NCBI GenBank assembly: GCA_027575805.1
Contig: JANBPU010000012.1
Coordinates: 62,001 to 126,000 of the forward strand
DNA: 64,000 bases
Source of the DNA: Mycoemilia scoparia
Taxonomy: Eukaryota > Kickxellomycota > Kickxellomycetes > Kickxellales > Kickxellaceae
Direction of reading: 5' to 3'
Position numbers and translations under genes: made by a program. Each line of letters starts with the position of its first letter. The stretch's first letter is position 1. This document shows, piece after piece, positions 21,892 to 33,143 of this stretch. The notes beneath the pieces were generated by a model. That model ran no database searches and was not told the origin of the DNA. It saw only the letters and a program-made list of their open reading frames with translations.

Positions 21892-24800
21892 CTATAGGCC
21901 ATCATCCTCGTTTCCACTGCTCAGACTAATATCCTCGGATTCTGAATCACTTGAATGCTCTTTCAAGGACTTTTGCCGTGCTTGCGATCGGCGTCTCATT
22001 CTACAAACATAGAAATTAAGTTTTTATAAATGCGTTAACAATTGTATCTTGTGTGTATATGAGGCAAAAATCAAGTCATATACTCTACTCAGAAAAAACC
22101 TACACTCTGCTGGGTGTCTCTGGAGGTAGAGTTTTGGCCTTTTTCTTCTTTGGCGATTTGAGAGAACTGCCGTCCGCATCACGCTTGGAGCTAAGCAATC
22201 GATCAGTCTATTTATATGTCAAGAATGCAACCAAATTAGAGTAATATGTTTAAAATCATTATTAATATACATTATAAATTATAGTATATAACTAACCTTG
22301 TTGATTTTCTTGGCTGCCAGTCCCTGTTGCTGCCGCGCTTCAACATAATCCTTGGGCAAGAAACTCTTTCTTGAGACTTCTTGTTGTTCGGATGAGGAAA
22401 TTGCCACAAATGTATCTGTTGAAAGATTTGCGACTCCCGGGTAAGTTGGCAACCCCCAATTTGCCGCCATACACTTCTCTTGGATCAGATAGAGAGAAAG
22501 ATCGCTTAATACATACAACCTCTGAGTTATCAGCGCTCCACCGTGGGCACTGCGAATGGACTTTAGCCGTCCAGCATAATGATACAATAGAGATGCATTC
22601 AGCGCATTTCCCACACAGGATATGTAGAAGTTGATATACGTCGAGAACAATTCGACAGTGGATGATAATCTGTCATCATCCCAGTCTGGATGATAAGCAA
22701 GAAGATCCAAAAATCCAGGGAAGCTCAGCTCGCTGAGTGATGGTGTTCCCTCGCCGCCAGGACGCTGCTGGGAAAGCCTTTGAGAAACAAAGCGTTTGAC
22801 ACTATCTCTTATTTCCCTTTCAGGGTCATGAGCAACTAGGAATAACATAGGAATGTATCTTATATGTAACTGTCTAGCAGCAAGATAGGGAATCAATTTC
22901 TTCAAAAGAAACTTGCTTCTGACTTGGTAGCATTCGTCCTGTTAAATAATCATATATATATATATATAAGATCAGCAAATTACACACTTACAAACAAAAA
23001 GGTATATTAAGAAGCAAATTACCTGTGTGACTAGTGACAACTGAATAAGATCTTCTGCTGTGATAAGAGAGTTAAATTCTGGCCTCTTAGCTAGCTTGAG
23101 AAGGCAAGCCGAGCCTGTTAGTCTTAGGTGACTCTGTAACGTATTCCTATAATGGGTTGAAGATCCAAGTGAATAGAATACTCAGCCATGTTAACCTAGG
23201 ATAAAACAGTTTTGAATGATACTTACCCGGTGGTCTTTTCAGGCAACAGCTCACCATTATCTTTAATTAGAGCACGAAGAAGATTCATTACTGGCATGGA
23301 AACTGCTTTAGCCTGCTCCCCCGATGCCAAACCCATCAACCTGTTCGTTAGAAGCTTGACGCCATAGATCTTTGATATGCTTTCTTGAGATAACTTCTCG
23401 CGATCCTCCCAAGCACTTTCATTTATATCCGTCTTTTGATTATTTTTCATGAGAATATGACGAACTATATAGTTTACTATTTCGTTGCTATAGTCTGAAA
23501 ATACTTCCGGTGCATATCTAGCAAACTTTGCCAATGGTGCGAGGCATGTACCAACTTTTTCTTGCTCATTTTGAACTGAGTCAAACAGATCTTTCACAAG
23601 GGTCTCACACATGTCATGACTATCAGGAACAATTGACAAAACTACAGCTGCATGCCTAGAGTTAGCAATGTCGCCACTAATCACCACGTTGTATAAAACC
23701 TTTTTCAAAAGACTATTTGATGGCATCTTCTTTGGAAATGTTTTGGCAAATTCAGACATCATACGCAATCTTTCTTGGGCAATTTCTGGCTCCTTATCGT
23801 AATCCATCATTTCAAACTGTGTGAAAAGCTCCGAGGCGTGACTAAGGAATATATTTGGCTGCATCCTTGAAATAATCTATATATATGTATGTGTTTCATA
23901 CAAATATACAACATTTGTTTATTAGCCACGGAAATAGTAAACATATATATATATATATATCTGACTGTGTATGCATATTACCTCCAATGTTCTTTGAGAT
24001 GCCCTACTCATATCTCTTGTGATAGGAATCGTATCCTGTGTATCATCATTAGAGCGTTGTGCTTCTTTATCATAATCTCCTACAATGCGGATCAAATGAG
24101 GAACGACGCTTTTGTTAATGATGCTCAAACTTAAAAATTTCAGAGCAACCGCCATTGGCTCCACTAGGCTGGGGTTTGAGCTCTGAAGTCGTTTCAAGAT
24201 ATCTTTCTATAAAACCAAAAAACATTGGACATTACAATCATGTATTTACTGATTATAGAAATATCAAGCAAACTGCCAAGACCAAAACATACCTGTGTTT
24301 TACGAATAGTTTTGTAGTCGCTTGATGAGCTTGTAGATGTCAAGAATCCCTTCAGAATAGTCTTATCGTCAATGTTGGCAAACTGTGAAAAGTAGTTGGT
24401 ATACTTTACTGGCTCAGGGAAGCGCCCCGCCAAAGCCTCAATTGATGCCTGGAGTTTTCTACCAACAGCCTCGTTTTCCTCGGATACAGTGTTTTTGTCA
24501 TATTTTTCGCAAAAGTGTGCAAATATTCTAAATAAGCGAATTGCCTCAGACTGGATCTTTATCAATCCCGAAAAAGCCACCAAAGAACGTTCAGGTAGCT
24601 TTGAAAGTACGTAGACTATTCTAAGAGTTCTTTGGTAGTCATCTTTAATACTGTTCAGATTAAAGATGCTATTTCCCAAAGAAATTTGAACATTAAGTAG
24701 TATATCCGGATCATTTACATAAACAAGATTGAGAATCATTTCTGGAATCCTTCCAAATTTCTCCAAAACCACAGGGTTATCCTCTAGAATTTCGCCATAA

Positions 24801-26460
24801 ACCTGGTCATAAATAGACCCCAAGGCACGTGTGGCTTCTTTTCTAGTATTTGGCTTTTTGTCTTTGCACCGATCCCCTAGTTCCTGAATAACTTTTGCGC
24901 TTATTGCAGAGAACATTGCGGGATGGCACTCAATCTGTCCAAAGGCCTCACAAGTGGCAGTTCTCACTTTTTCGTCTGTGTCCCTCAACTTCTCGATGAT
25001 GGGTTCGCTTAGATCTCTAGCAAGCTGTGGCTGATGCTGGAATAGCGAGACTGCTTTCGAAACCCATTCAGTGCGAACGTGTGGTGATGGATCTGCGCGC
25101 CTCCTCTTCCAGGCATTCCATGTAGAAGTGTATCTCTTTGCTAAGGTAAACCCATTCTCTGCCAGCATTTCTCCCAAAACCTGAGTCGCTAATACACGTA
25201 AATCAGTATCATCTACACCAAGCTCTTGCTCTATTTGGGGAATAACACTTAATAGGAGCGCCGGGGTGGCCTTGTTCAACTCAAGGATCAGGTGGTGGGC
25301 AGTGCGCATATCATTCATATCTGCTTTTGAACCGTCTTCTTGTGATTTGCCTGCACTCACAATAACATCGTTAAAGTACTTTTTGTAGTAGAAAAATAAA
25401 TAGAATTGAGTAAACTAATATTTCAGTTGTAATATTATTAAGGGGAATTGGATTAGCTACTTACTTGGCACACATATTTTTGTAGAATATCTGTTGTTGC
25501 GTTACCAAGATCACAGGCCATCTGATAAGCTGCAGGGTTCTCCACCTGTCTCTTCCTCAGAAATTGGAGTAGGATTATATCCACTGCCTCTTGTGGCACT
25601 TGTTTGGGTTCTTCGATAAGTTGTTGAAGTATATCTGCAAAGTGAACTTGGATATTCCTAGGTTGTTTTGGGCTAAGAATACATAAGAAAGAGGGGTATC
25701 AGATCAGCTATTCTGTTGTATAGCAAAGTATCATTGCTGCGAACAACCAAATAAAATGGTGATAACCATTTATTTACCTTATGACTTCAAAGGATGTTTT
25801 AAAAAACTCGATTATTAGGTCATCAACATTATCAAGCTCCGCTACAAGAGCCACACATTTAACTGTTGCCAGACTTTCGAGAAGATACGCATAGATTGTA
25901 TAATACTCGCTGCTGGTATCTTTTAGATGTCTTAATTGGCGAACAAAGAATGTAAAGATTGCCTGTGATGAATATAAATTTATATAATATATAATTACCT
26001 TTACCACACTGATCATAATATAGTATGTAAACCCCATTAAACAACTCTACAATACCTTTAACTCTGATTCATCGTATGGTGCTTCTGGGGCATAGAGACG
26101 AAGAATGTCAGAAATGCAACAAGCAACATATGCTTGGATTCCTGGATCGTTATGTCCGACCAGCGATTTTTCCAGTAAAGGTTTCGTGATAAAGTCTAGA
26201 GCTCTAGTATCAACTGTTCCCTGATCCATATCACAAAGCTCCTTTGACAATTTCTATTTATTATTACCAAAAACGTTGGTTCAATACCGTAAACTTCCAG
26301 TCGTATATAAGCCATATATACCAGTCTTTACGCCGAGTTTTTGTCAGCTCACCTTTAGTTGAAGAGTCAGCTCATTAAGAGAAACAGGCTTCTTTTTGCT
26401 TGACCCAGAAAATAGCTTGGGCTTGAAAGTAAGCCTCTGCTGTTGGATTACTTCAGCCAT
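21892..26460 (-). CDS. PDS5: Sister chromatid cohesion protein PDS5
   Basis: Eleven exons in gene order: 26460-26353, 26253-26056, 25962-25778, 25672-25465, 25378-24293, 24206-23982, 23876-23227, 23146-23023, 22938-22297, 22183-22104 and 22000-21892. Their lengths sum to 3615 nt, or 1204 residues, close to yeast Pds5. PDS5 is a HEAT-repeat regulator of cohesin that works with WAPL and Eco1 in loading, release and cohesion maintenance. Matching segments include the N-terminal LNELTLQLK, DPGIQAYVACCISDILRLYAPEAPY, VRTEWVS, EAFGQIE, RKEATRALGSIY, DECYQVRSKFL and FLVAHDPEREIRDSVKRF. The last two exons encode a KKKK-rich patch and a Ser/Asp/Glu tail typical of the family. One acceptor (22184) was chosen because the upstream alternative gives a frame break. 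The ACGCGT hexamer at 26687-26692 lies 227 bp upstream of the start. Confidence 0.95.
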
Positions 26461-26884
26461 TTTTACGTTGTTGTTCACGCAATTGCTCAACAGCCAAAGT
26501 AGAAATTAGGTATTTAACTTGCAAGGGAATACAAAAAATATAACAGGGAAGCAGCTTTACACAACAAAAGACAGTATATTTGCAGGCAATCACAAACTAG
26601 GGGTATTATTTGGGCTTAATACTTGAATACATAGCATTTAAAATACCCACGTATCCACCAACCAAAACACAAGAAACAATCTCCAGACGCGTAAAATGGC
26701 GTTGGAACAACAAAATGATTCCATGATTTGATTAACATGGATTCTGTACTAACAGCTGTATAAAGAACACAAACGTTGGTCATAATGCAAAAGGAAATGG
26801 TAACTGAAAATGGGGTTTTTATTAGCAACTAAAAAAGTAAAAAATAGTAAACCCAAGATAGATGAATACCGTGTTTGAAGGAAG
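26461..26884. other. Spacer between PDS5 start and HIRIP3-like stop
   Basis: A 424-bp interval between two minus-strand genes. It contains an ACGCGT hexamer (26687-26692), the recognition sequence of the yeast G1/S factor MBF, in position for PDS5. It also holds a hydrophobic minus-strand reading frame ending at 26606 that may be a terminal exon of an unrecognised small gene, though no start could be assigned. Confidence 0.4.
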
Positions 26885-28491
26885 CTATTCCTCATCAGAC
26901 TCCTAATCAAACATACAATATAAAGTCAGAAATAGCATGCGATCGACATAAACTAGACATTTAAACAGCAAACAAACCAACCTTAAAGTCGCTTTTATCA
27001 TTTTCAGAATCAGGACTTCTGCTCACACCCGAATCGGTGTCTTTATCCTCATCCTCAATTATGTTTGTGCCTTTCTTCTTTGGCAAATCGTCTTCAACAT
27101 CGCTATCGTCGTCATCCTCAACTACAGCCTTTCTCCTATTAGCTCTGAATGGCTGCTTCTCTCTGAGGGTTGGCCTTTTTTCATTTATCGATCCGATAAT
27201 GTTGCGAGTGTCCATGCCTATAAACAATACAAGTATTCATAAAAAATATTAATTGTTATATATATTGCTGTGTAGATAACGATAGTGCATTAACTTGGGC
27301 TTTTATCTTACAGTCTATTTCGGCCTGCAATTCACGCTTAGCCTTGATTTTTTTACATTTCTCTAAATTTGGCCTTCCCTCCATGCCCAAGTCCTCGAGA
27401 AACTTTTTCAAATGCCGGATCTGCTCAGGTGCGTTCATACCAGCTAAAACCTTTGACCTATTTAACCAAAGAATTTAAAGCATTGTTTATAGAATACAAA
27501 CTATATTCTAAACCATATATTTTTGCATGAGAAATTCTAGGCTTACCAAACCTTTCTGACTCCGCATTTGTTAATATATGATTTAAGATTTGCAATAGTG
27601 ACACTATTTTTGTCTGAAACTTTCTTTTCGCCGCCAGATTTTCTAGATTTTCTAGAGGAAGTAGCACCGGTCATTTTGTCCTGGTCACCCTGTTTCTTGC
27701 TTCGCTTAGACTTTGGTGTAGGCTCTTCATCAATTAATGAAGAAAGGTCGCTATCATAATTTTGGTTGATCTCACTCGGCTCTTTTTCAGATTTCACCTT
27801 AGTTGGTGAGTTTTGAGTACTTTGATCCGAAATATGATCCTCAAGTTTTCTCTTTTTGGATTTTGGATTTCTTGGCTGCGGTTCCTTTTTCTCTGGTGGG
27901 GATAATTTCGACCTGATTTTAGATTTTGTATCGTTCACAAAATCATCATCATCATCTTCTTCTTCTTCTTCAGCATCCTCTTCATCTTCATCTTTATCAT
28001 TCTCCTCCTGTTCATCGAACTTAGTACTACTTTTTACGTCTGTTTCGCTTGGACTTTCTGCCTGACTATCCTGGCATGACTCATCATCTTTTGACTTTAT
28101 GTCGTCTTTATCATCTTCAGCATCAGATGACTCTACCGGATCCTCTGACTAGACAATAAAGCATCATCTCAGTTAGCAAAAACTCAGACATACCAAAAAG
28201 ACTTGTTTAGTAAATTCTAATAGCCATAAACTTACCAAAATTTGTTTTACAACGGCCTTTATTTTGTCTTTATGCTCATCTAGACTCAGCGTTCCAGCAT
28301 CAAGATCCATCAATTCTTCGACTTTTTTGCGTATGACCTTTTGGGTTAACTCGCTATAAATTACAACCTTTCATCAGAAACTTTCCTTGATTAAAGTTAT
28401 AATATAAAATATAAATCTGCACATACTTTAGGTCTCCATTAGAAATTATTCTGCGACAATGTTTCTCTACAGCGGAATAGTCTAGGCTCAT
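26885..28491 (-). CDS. HIRIP3-like histone chaperone (DEK_C + CHZ-type C-terminus)
   Basis: Six exons: 28491-28427, 28353-28236, 28148-27547, 27457-27312, 27217-26982 and 26902-26885, giving 394 residues. Residues 1-60 form a DEK_C-like helical domain (ISNGDLNELTQKVIRKK followed by EELMDLD and KDKIKAVVKQIL). A long acidic and then Lys/Ser-rich disordered middle follows, including an unbroken Asp/Glu run. The C-terminal conserved block reads NLKSYINKCGVRKVW, then KFLEDLGMEGRPNLEKCKKIKAKRELQ across a junction. This matches the C-terminus of HIRA-interacting protein 3, an H2A-H2B/H2A.Z chaperone with a CHZ motif. The last exon codes only five residues (ESDEE). Function as a nuclear histone chaperone is inferred from the domain pair and charge pattern. 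It lies in tandem with PDS5 on the minus strand. Confidence 0.85.
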
Positions 28492-28977
28492 TTTATATTT
28501 TGGGGGGTGGTTAGTATGCCTTTTCGGTGCTATGGTGGATTAAATATGCAAATGTAATGTCTGGAGAAGGTTGATCAAGTAGACAGGTATAAATAAATAT
28601 ATAGCAGGTAAATAGAAATAGCATAGGAAAATAAAAACAGCAAAAGTTACTGTTTATTTGAAGAAACCAACATCTACAAAGGTAGTAGAAATCAAGAGAA
28701 TGTACAATACAAGGTCAACAATGTTGTTATGGGCAGAATTTGTAATCTAAATTAAAGTTGACAAGTTGAAATAGGACAAGAAACGAATATAGTATAGTAA
28801 TAATAATGAATAGTAGGTACGTATAATTCATTATTTGATGAATCAGAGGTAAAATTGGTTTTGTTAGGATAATGATGTGATGAAATCAACTACAAATTAC
28901 TTGGAGATATACAATATATATAAATTGGGATACCTACATACCTTTATATATTATCCAATTAATTTTTTTTCATCCAA
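28492..28977. other. Divergent spacer between HIRIP3-like gene and tRNA-Gly
   Basis: This 486-bp AT-rich stretch holds the upstream region of the HIRIP3-like gene and the 5' flank of the tRNA. A T8 run lies just before the tRNA (28963-28970). I see no gene in it. Confidence 0.55.
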
Positions 28978-29048
28978 GCATCGGTGGTTTAGTGGTATAA
29001 TTGCCGCCTGCCACGCGGCAGACCCGGGTTCGATTCCCGGCCGATGCA
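28978..29048 (+). tRNA. tRNA-Gly (anticodon GCC)
   Basis: The sequence folds as a complete cloverleaf. The acceptor stem GCATCGG pairs with CCGATGC, the D arm contains TGGTTTAGTGG (A box), and the anticodon loop CTGCCAC carries GCC. The T arm contains GGGTTCGATTCCC (B box) and the discriminator base is A. There is no intron. A T5 run at 29054-29058, just downstream, is a suitable RNA polymerase III stop. CCA is not encoded, as expected in eukaryotes. Confidence 0.98.
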
Positions 29049-29053
29049 CATTC

Positions 29054-29058
29054 TTTTT
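29054..29058 (+). terminator. RNA polymerase III T5 terminator
   Basis: Five consecutive T residues begin six bases after the tRNA-Gly discriminator base, the usual place for a Pol III termination signal. Confidence 0.7.
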
Positions 29059-29388
29059 GCTCAAGTTGTTTTATTAAGCCTCAAGAAATATTTTTACCAT
29101 ACACAAGTATTCAAACCAAACATTCTGACATATAGTAAATATATTGCCATGCATTTTTACACCAAATAGAAAATCAAAAGAAACAAGCCATATATAAATA
29201 AATGAAAAAGAAACTAATAATGTTGAAATTAAAGGGAAGACATGTTGGAGAAGATATATATATATCAACTTTGTGTTTTGATATATATGTGTAAAGATAT
29301 ATATATATATATCTTATTGGATTTGTTTGAGATATCAGAAAAGGGGAAGGGCGTGGAAAGAAGGGAATCGATCAATATCAGAACTCAT

Positions 29389-30153
29389 TTATTGGAGAAC
29401 GATTGTAGTAGTTTCGCCATTCTCGGTGGTAACGATGGTTACAACCTGGTTTTGGGTACGGGTAACGGTACCCGTGGCAGTGGCGACAGTTGTTCTAACG
29501 GTTTCAACATCTGGGATGATGCCTGTGTCGGTCAATGTGATGGTAACACCAGTTTGAGCAGTGACAGGGATGGTGTTTCTCTGTGTCATCACGATGACGG
29601 GCTGTGCGGGCATGAGAGACAGTGTGGATGTGATGGTGTTTGTGACAAAGTTGGTTGTAGTTGGACGGGCTGGGCACATTGATGTTTCCGTAACCTGGAC
29701 TATCTCGGTAACTTCGACGGCAACAGGATTAAGTTGGATGGCTGTGATGGTTTCAGTAGCACCCACAGTGTCAGTGGTAGGAATGATATAAGTGTCGGTG
29801 ACGACGATGGTAGTCTCTTCATTCTCTATCCTAGTCATGATGACTGGGGCGAGTGTGTTCTGAACGATACCTGGGTTGGAGGCGGGGATGGTGACAGCCA
29901 CTGCAGCAGCACTTGCTGTGTTGGTCGATGTGGAGGGGCCCCCGAACATGGAGGCAAGAGATGCCTGTATGTCAGCGTTGAAGAAACCACTCAAAGTTGT
30001 GCCATTAACGTCACCAACAACGTTGCCTACTATGTCAATGCTTGCAGCCTGCTTGGGATCTTGATTTAGGTTCTGCTTTGGTGCTGTGGGAGCACCATGT
30101 GCAAGAAGGCCTATGATAGCAACAATGGCAGATGTTTGTAGGTGAAAACGCAT
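29389..30153 (-). CDS. Secreted Thr-rich protein of unknown function
   Basis: Single-exon frame of 254 residues. The N-terminus (MRFHLQTSAIVAIIGLLAHG) has the positive-hydrophobic-small pattern of a signal peptide. A short neutral segment around residues 25-75 is followed by a region extremely rich in Thr and Val, with repeated TxTxT and TVT pieces, a good substrate for O-mannosylation. It ends in TTTIVLQ without a hydrophobic tail, so it is probably secreted or wall-associated, not GPI-anchored. Only one Cys is present in the mature part. I recognise no catalytic domain. The gene is preceded by a long intergenic region and followed by the tRNA, which points away from it. Confidence 0.8.
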   Translation of the reverse strand: MRFHLQTSAIVAIIGLLAHGAPTAPKQNLNQDPKQAASIDIVGNVVGDVNGTTLSGFFNADIQASLASMFGGPSTSTNTASAAAVAVTIPASNPGIVQNTLAPVIMTRIENEETTIVVTDTYIIPTTDTVGATETITAIQLNPVAVEVTEIVQVTETSMCPARPTTTNFVTNTITSTLSLMPAQPVIVMTQRNTIPVTAQTGVTITLTDTGIIPDVETVRTTVATATGTVTRTQNQVVTIVTTENGETTTIVLQ

Positions 30154-30950
30154 GGCAAATATGGCTACTATAAAATGATATGTATATGAAAAGAGATGCT
30201 GGTCGAAGCAAACCGAGGTGTAATGGAAACTGAGAATAATCTAGAGGACCCACCATTTGGGTTTGGAAGGCTAACTTTTATACCAAATGCTTCTGTGATG
30301 TCCTGGCAAGGCTATGGGGGATTCACCATACTTTACAAAGATAAATAGTCACATAAAGCATATCCTAGAACTTTTGAATGTCCAACTGAACAATTACCAG
30401 TAATATAGTAGGCCGATAATTTTAGGGCGTAGAATCAACACAAAGAATCTGGCCATTGGAAAGTACTAATGTATAGTAAATAGCGTAGCCTTCAAAGAAG
30501 CCCTAGTTGTTTATTTGGAAAGGTCCATAAAGAGACAGGAACAGATTGTAGGTGGGGCGATATAATCAAGCTGTGTATTTTGATATTAAATGCTAATAAA
30601 CGCCCATACCATGCCCATATGGGACACATTAAACCCAATATACCATAAATGTTCAAGAATAGCCATAGTTCCGTATCCCGGCGAATCTTAGAATCGGAGC
30701 AATAAGAATTCAAAGTAGAACCGCATGGCCCCCAAAAGCCCAAGCCTACCTAACTACTGTGGACATCGCCATTATCTTCGCTACTCATCATACCCCTTGC
30801 TTTGACTCCTGGAAACAAACACGCAAGATGCTCTGTCAGTGGTTCCTGTGGCATTTGCCATATAATCCAAGTAACGCAAAATGTAGCATACTCTGTATAC
30901 GGGTTCTACCATAAACCAATATCATTGTATTTAATGGGCTATATTAAAAA

Positions 30951-31214
30951 ATGGCCCATATGAGCGATAAGCTTTGAGGAGAACCATTTGGCGACCAATG
31001 TTTATAGAGCCACTCGGAGCCAAATGACAGAATCTCCTCTAGAAAAGCACTGGAATAATATCTCCAACACTCCCCCAAAATGTAAGACTTTTGGGCCAAA
31101 CTTTCAGGAATATATGAGGGCACAGAATTGTTCCCTTTTGGCGAAGAACCTGCCAAATGAGTGGTCACCATTTGTTAGCAGACAGTAGTCACCCTTCAAA
31201 AATAACCTCCCACA
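30951..31214 (+). repeat. Longer member of the palindromic repeat family
   Basis: This segment opens with a degenerate CCCATATGAGCGATAAGCTT end and closes with CACCCTTCAAAAATAACC, the standard right end of the family. Its interior includes GGCGACCAATGTTTATAG and a block shared with 500-725 (CAGAATCTCCT to TATGAGGGCAC). It is about 260 bp, against about 100 bp for the typical copies, so it may be a less deleted form of the same element. Confidence 0.5.
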
Positions 31215-31458
31215 TATATATACATATATATATAAAGCCAGATTTTAGAAAAACTCCCCCCTTATTTTGCAATATCTGAGCTGGATAATTTGCTTGGATT
31301 CTAGGGATCGGATTCTATCAACATACATATACATCTCTCTAGCATAGAAAACGCCTCTCAAACAAACTTGATTGATCTAACCAATATTCCACGATGTAAT
31401 CAAACCACGTGACCTTGCTCTCAACTCCAGGCATCCTTGTGTTGAAAAACTGATATGC

Positions 31459-31560
31459 CTAGTTATTTTTGAAGGGCTATAGAGTCACCCATCTGGATGT
31501 GACTGCACCTTTAATCGTTGGCCACCAAAAGTCACCCCTCAAAAATTATGATCCATATGC
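31459..31560 (-). repeat. Palindromic MITE-like repeat, copy 2
   Basis: Bounded by TAGTTATTTTTGAAGGG and CCCTCAAAAATTATGATCC. The interior AATCGTTGGCCACCAAAAG block is the reverse complement of copy 1. It sits in an intergenic region and has no coding capacity. Confidence 0.7.
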
Positions 31561-32445
31561 CTCGATTTATTTTTCTAAATGCTAAAATGCCCTGGCTCTC
31601 CATTTTTAAATATGTTGGTAAACAAATCGTAACATTAGACTAAGCAGAATAGCATCGATAACCAATATTTATCAACAGAAATTACCAACAAATATAACAA
31701 GGCGATAACAACATCCAGTTATTGAAACAACAAATTTAAAAAGTGCAAAGCAAAGCAATAAAGTATATATCAAATGGCAGGAAGAAGAATAGTATATAAT
31801 ATAAAATGCTACTAGAGATAAAATTATAGGACAAAATGGTGACCAAGGAAAGAGTGAATGTGAGAGCGAGATGTTGGTAGAAAATAGTGTGGATACTGCT
31901 AAAACTGAGCCTGTAAGCAAGAAAGTATGGATCCTACAACACTGCAAAGAGGGGTACATATAATTATAACAACAATCACGTAAACCATGATCCAAGTAGT
32001 AGTGCTATGGGTGGAATTAGGAATCGGGTCTGAAGAAATTGCTGGGAAAGGCAGGTGGGCTAAGGATACTTGCGAAGCCACAAAAAGAGCCGGCAATGTC
32101 CTTTGAGAAAGGGTCGATAGAAATGCCACAATCAATAATGATCGTCAGCAAAGAATATGTAAAGTGCCCTCGATGTTTGTAAGCAATCGTATGTTTATAT
32201 GTATATATATATATATGGGTAATGATAGAGCTACGAGGCTTGTCATGCATACTAGAGTCATGGAGAGATCGGTATATAGGTGTAATACATTCTATATGAT
32301 ACTTTTAACATCGGTACTTCTGGAGGAATTCAAGCTGGTGCAACAAAAGCGGGTTTGAGTATTCCTAGCGGGGTGTGCAGAATACAGGTATAAAGTAGCA
32401 GTGATTGTTGTAATAAAGAGGCTCTAGGAACAAATATCATGCCCC

Positions 32446-33110
32446 CTAAAGAATGAGACATCCGCATTTTGGAGCCGAGCCGATCTTTTTGGTGGCTATA
32501 ATATGGACAGAAGCTTTGGGATTAGTTTTTAGACAAAATCATATATAAAATTGTATTGGAACTAGGACAAAAGATGGATGTAGGAATATTCAGATGCTTA
32601 CAGGTTTTGTCAAAAGCCTCCAGCGGCCTGATGATAACATGAACAGTGGCCTTTCCTTCGTGTATGTCATTTGATTCTAGAGTAGTGTGGTCTTCGATGA
32701 ACTTTCCACCATGAATAAGCCTTATTTGTTCAACCTTTGTTGGCTTAGGACCAAAGTCTACAATAAAACAATGATGTTGATGCCAAAATTAGCCACATTA
32801 TATAGAAATTTTTCAGTAAAAGGATAGGACGCAATATAGGCTACGACTTACCAGCTGGCCAGTTTCCCCGAAGAGCCGTCTTTGCATCAAGTACAGTAGC
32901 AGTTTCAGGGAACTCTAGGCTATACCTGCAGTCCGTGGCCATCATAAGATAAGAAAGGCTGACTGGATTTTTAATGTTTGATGAAACATCGGGCTTTGCA
33001 ACCTCAACGCTTTCACTCTTTATATCAGGAACAATACCAGCAGCATTAGCAGTGCTATTGCTATTTACGCTGCTGATATTCTTGTTGGGCTCTGTGGTGC
33101 TATCGGTCAT
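32446..33110 (-). CDS. Membrane-anchored ubiquitin-fold protein (UBL3/MUB type)
   Basis: Three exons (33110-32852, 32757-32602, 32495-32446) encode 154 residues. The first about 45 residues are a Ser/Asn-rich low-complexity extension. The ubiquitin-like domain then matches UBL3: PETATVLDAKTALRGNWPAG, QIRLIHGGKFIEDHTTLE and GKATVHVIIRPLE, with the family phrase 'G(R/K)F' and an inserted loop before strand 3. The short last exon ends in CGCLIL. This is a CaaX box (Cys-Leu-Ile-Leu), and Leu at the end favours geranylgeranylation, with a second Cys two residues upstream, as in the CCVIL end of UBL3. Such proteins are not conjugated but tether partners at membranes; in animals UBL3 acts in extracellular-vesicle sorting. 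Without the last exon the lipid anchor would be missed. A (TA)n microsatellite begins six bases upstream of the start codon. Confidence 0.87.
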
Positions 33111-33115
33111 TTTAG

Positions 33116-33143
33116 ATATATATATATATATATATATATATAT
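33116..33143. repeat. (TA)14 microsatellite
   Basis: An uninterrupted TA run of about 28 bp ends (on the minus strand) six bases before the UBL3 start codon, so it lies in the 5' leader or core promoter of that gene. Length changes would alter the leader. Confidence 0.9.

Larger units (their letters stand above)
30154..32445. other. Long intergenic region with repeats
   Basis: About 2.3 kb between the divergently placed Thr-rich protein start and the 3' end of UBL3. It contains the longer repeat copy at 30951-31214, a short palindromic repeat at 31459-31560 and TA microsatellites. Hydrophobic open stretches between 31672 and 32135 on the minus strand begin at non-ATG codons and lack a credible gene model. 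Confidence 0.55.

Noticed and set aside
31672..32135. Hydrophobic minus-strand frames of 78 and 107 codons
   Set aside because: They start at TTG rather than ATG, overlap in different frames and have no splice model or family signature.
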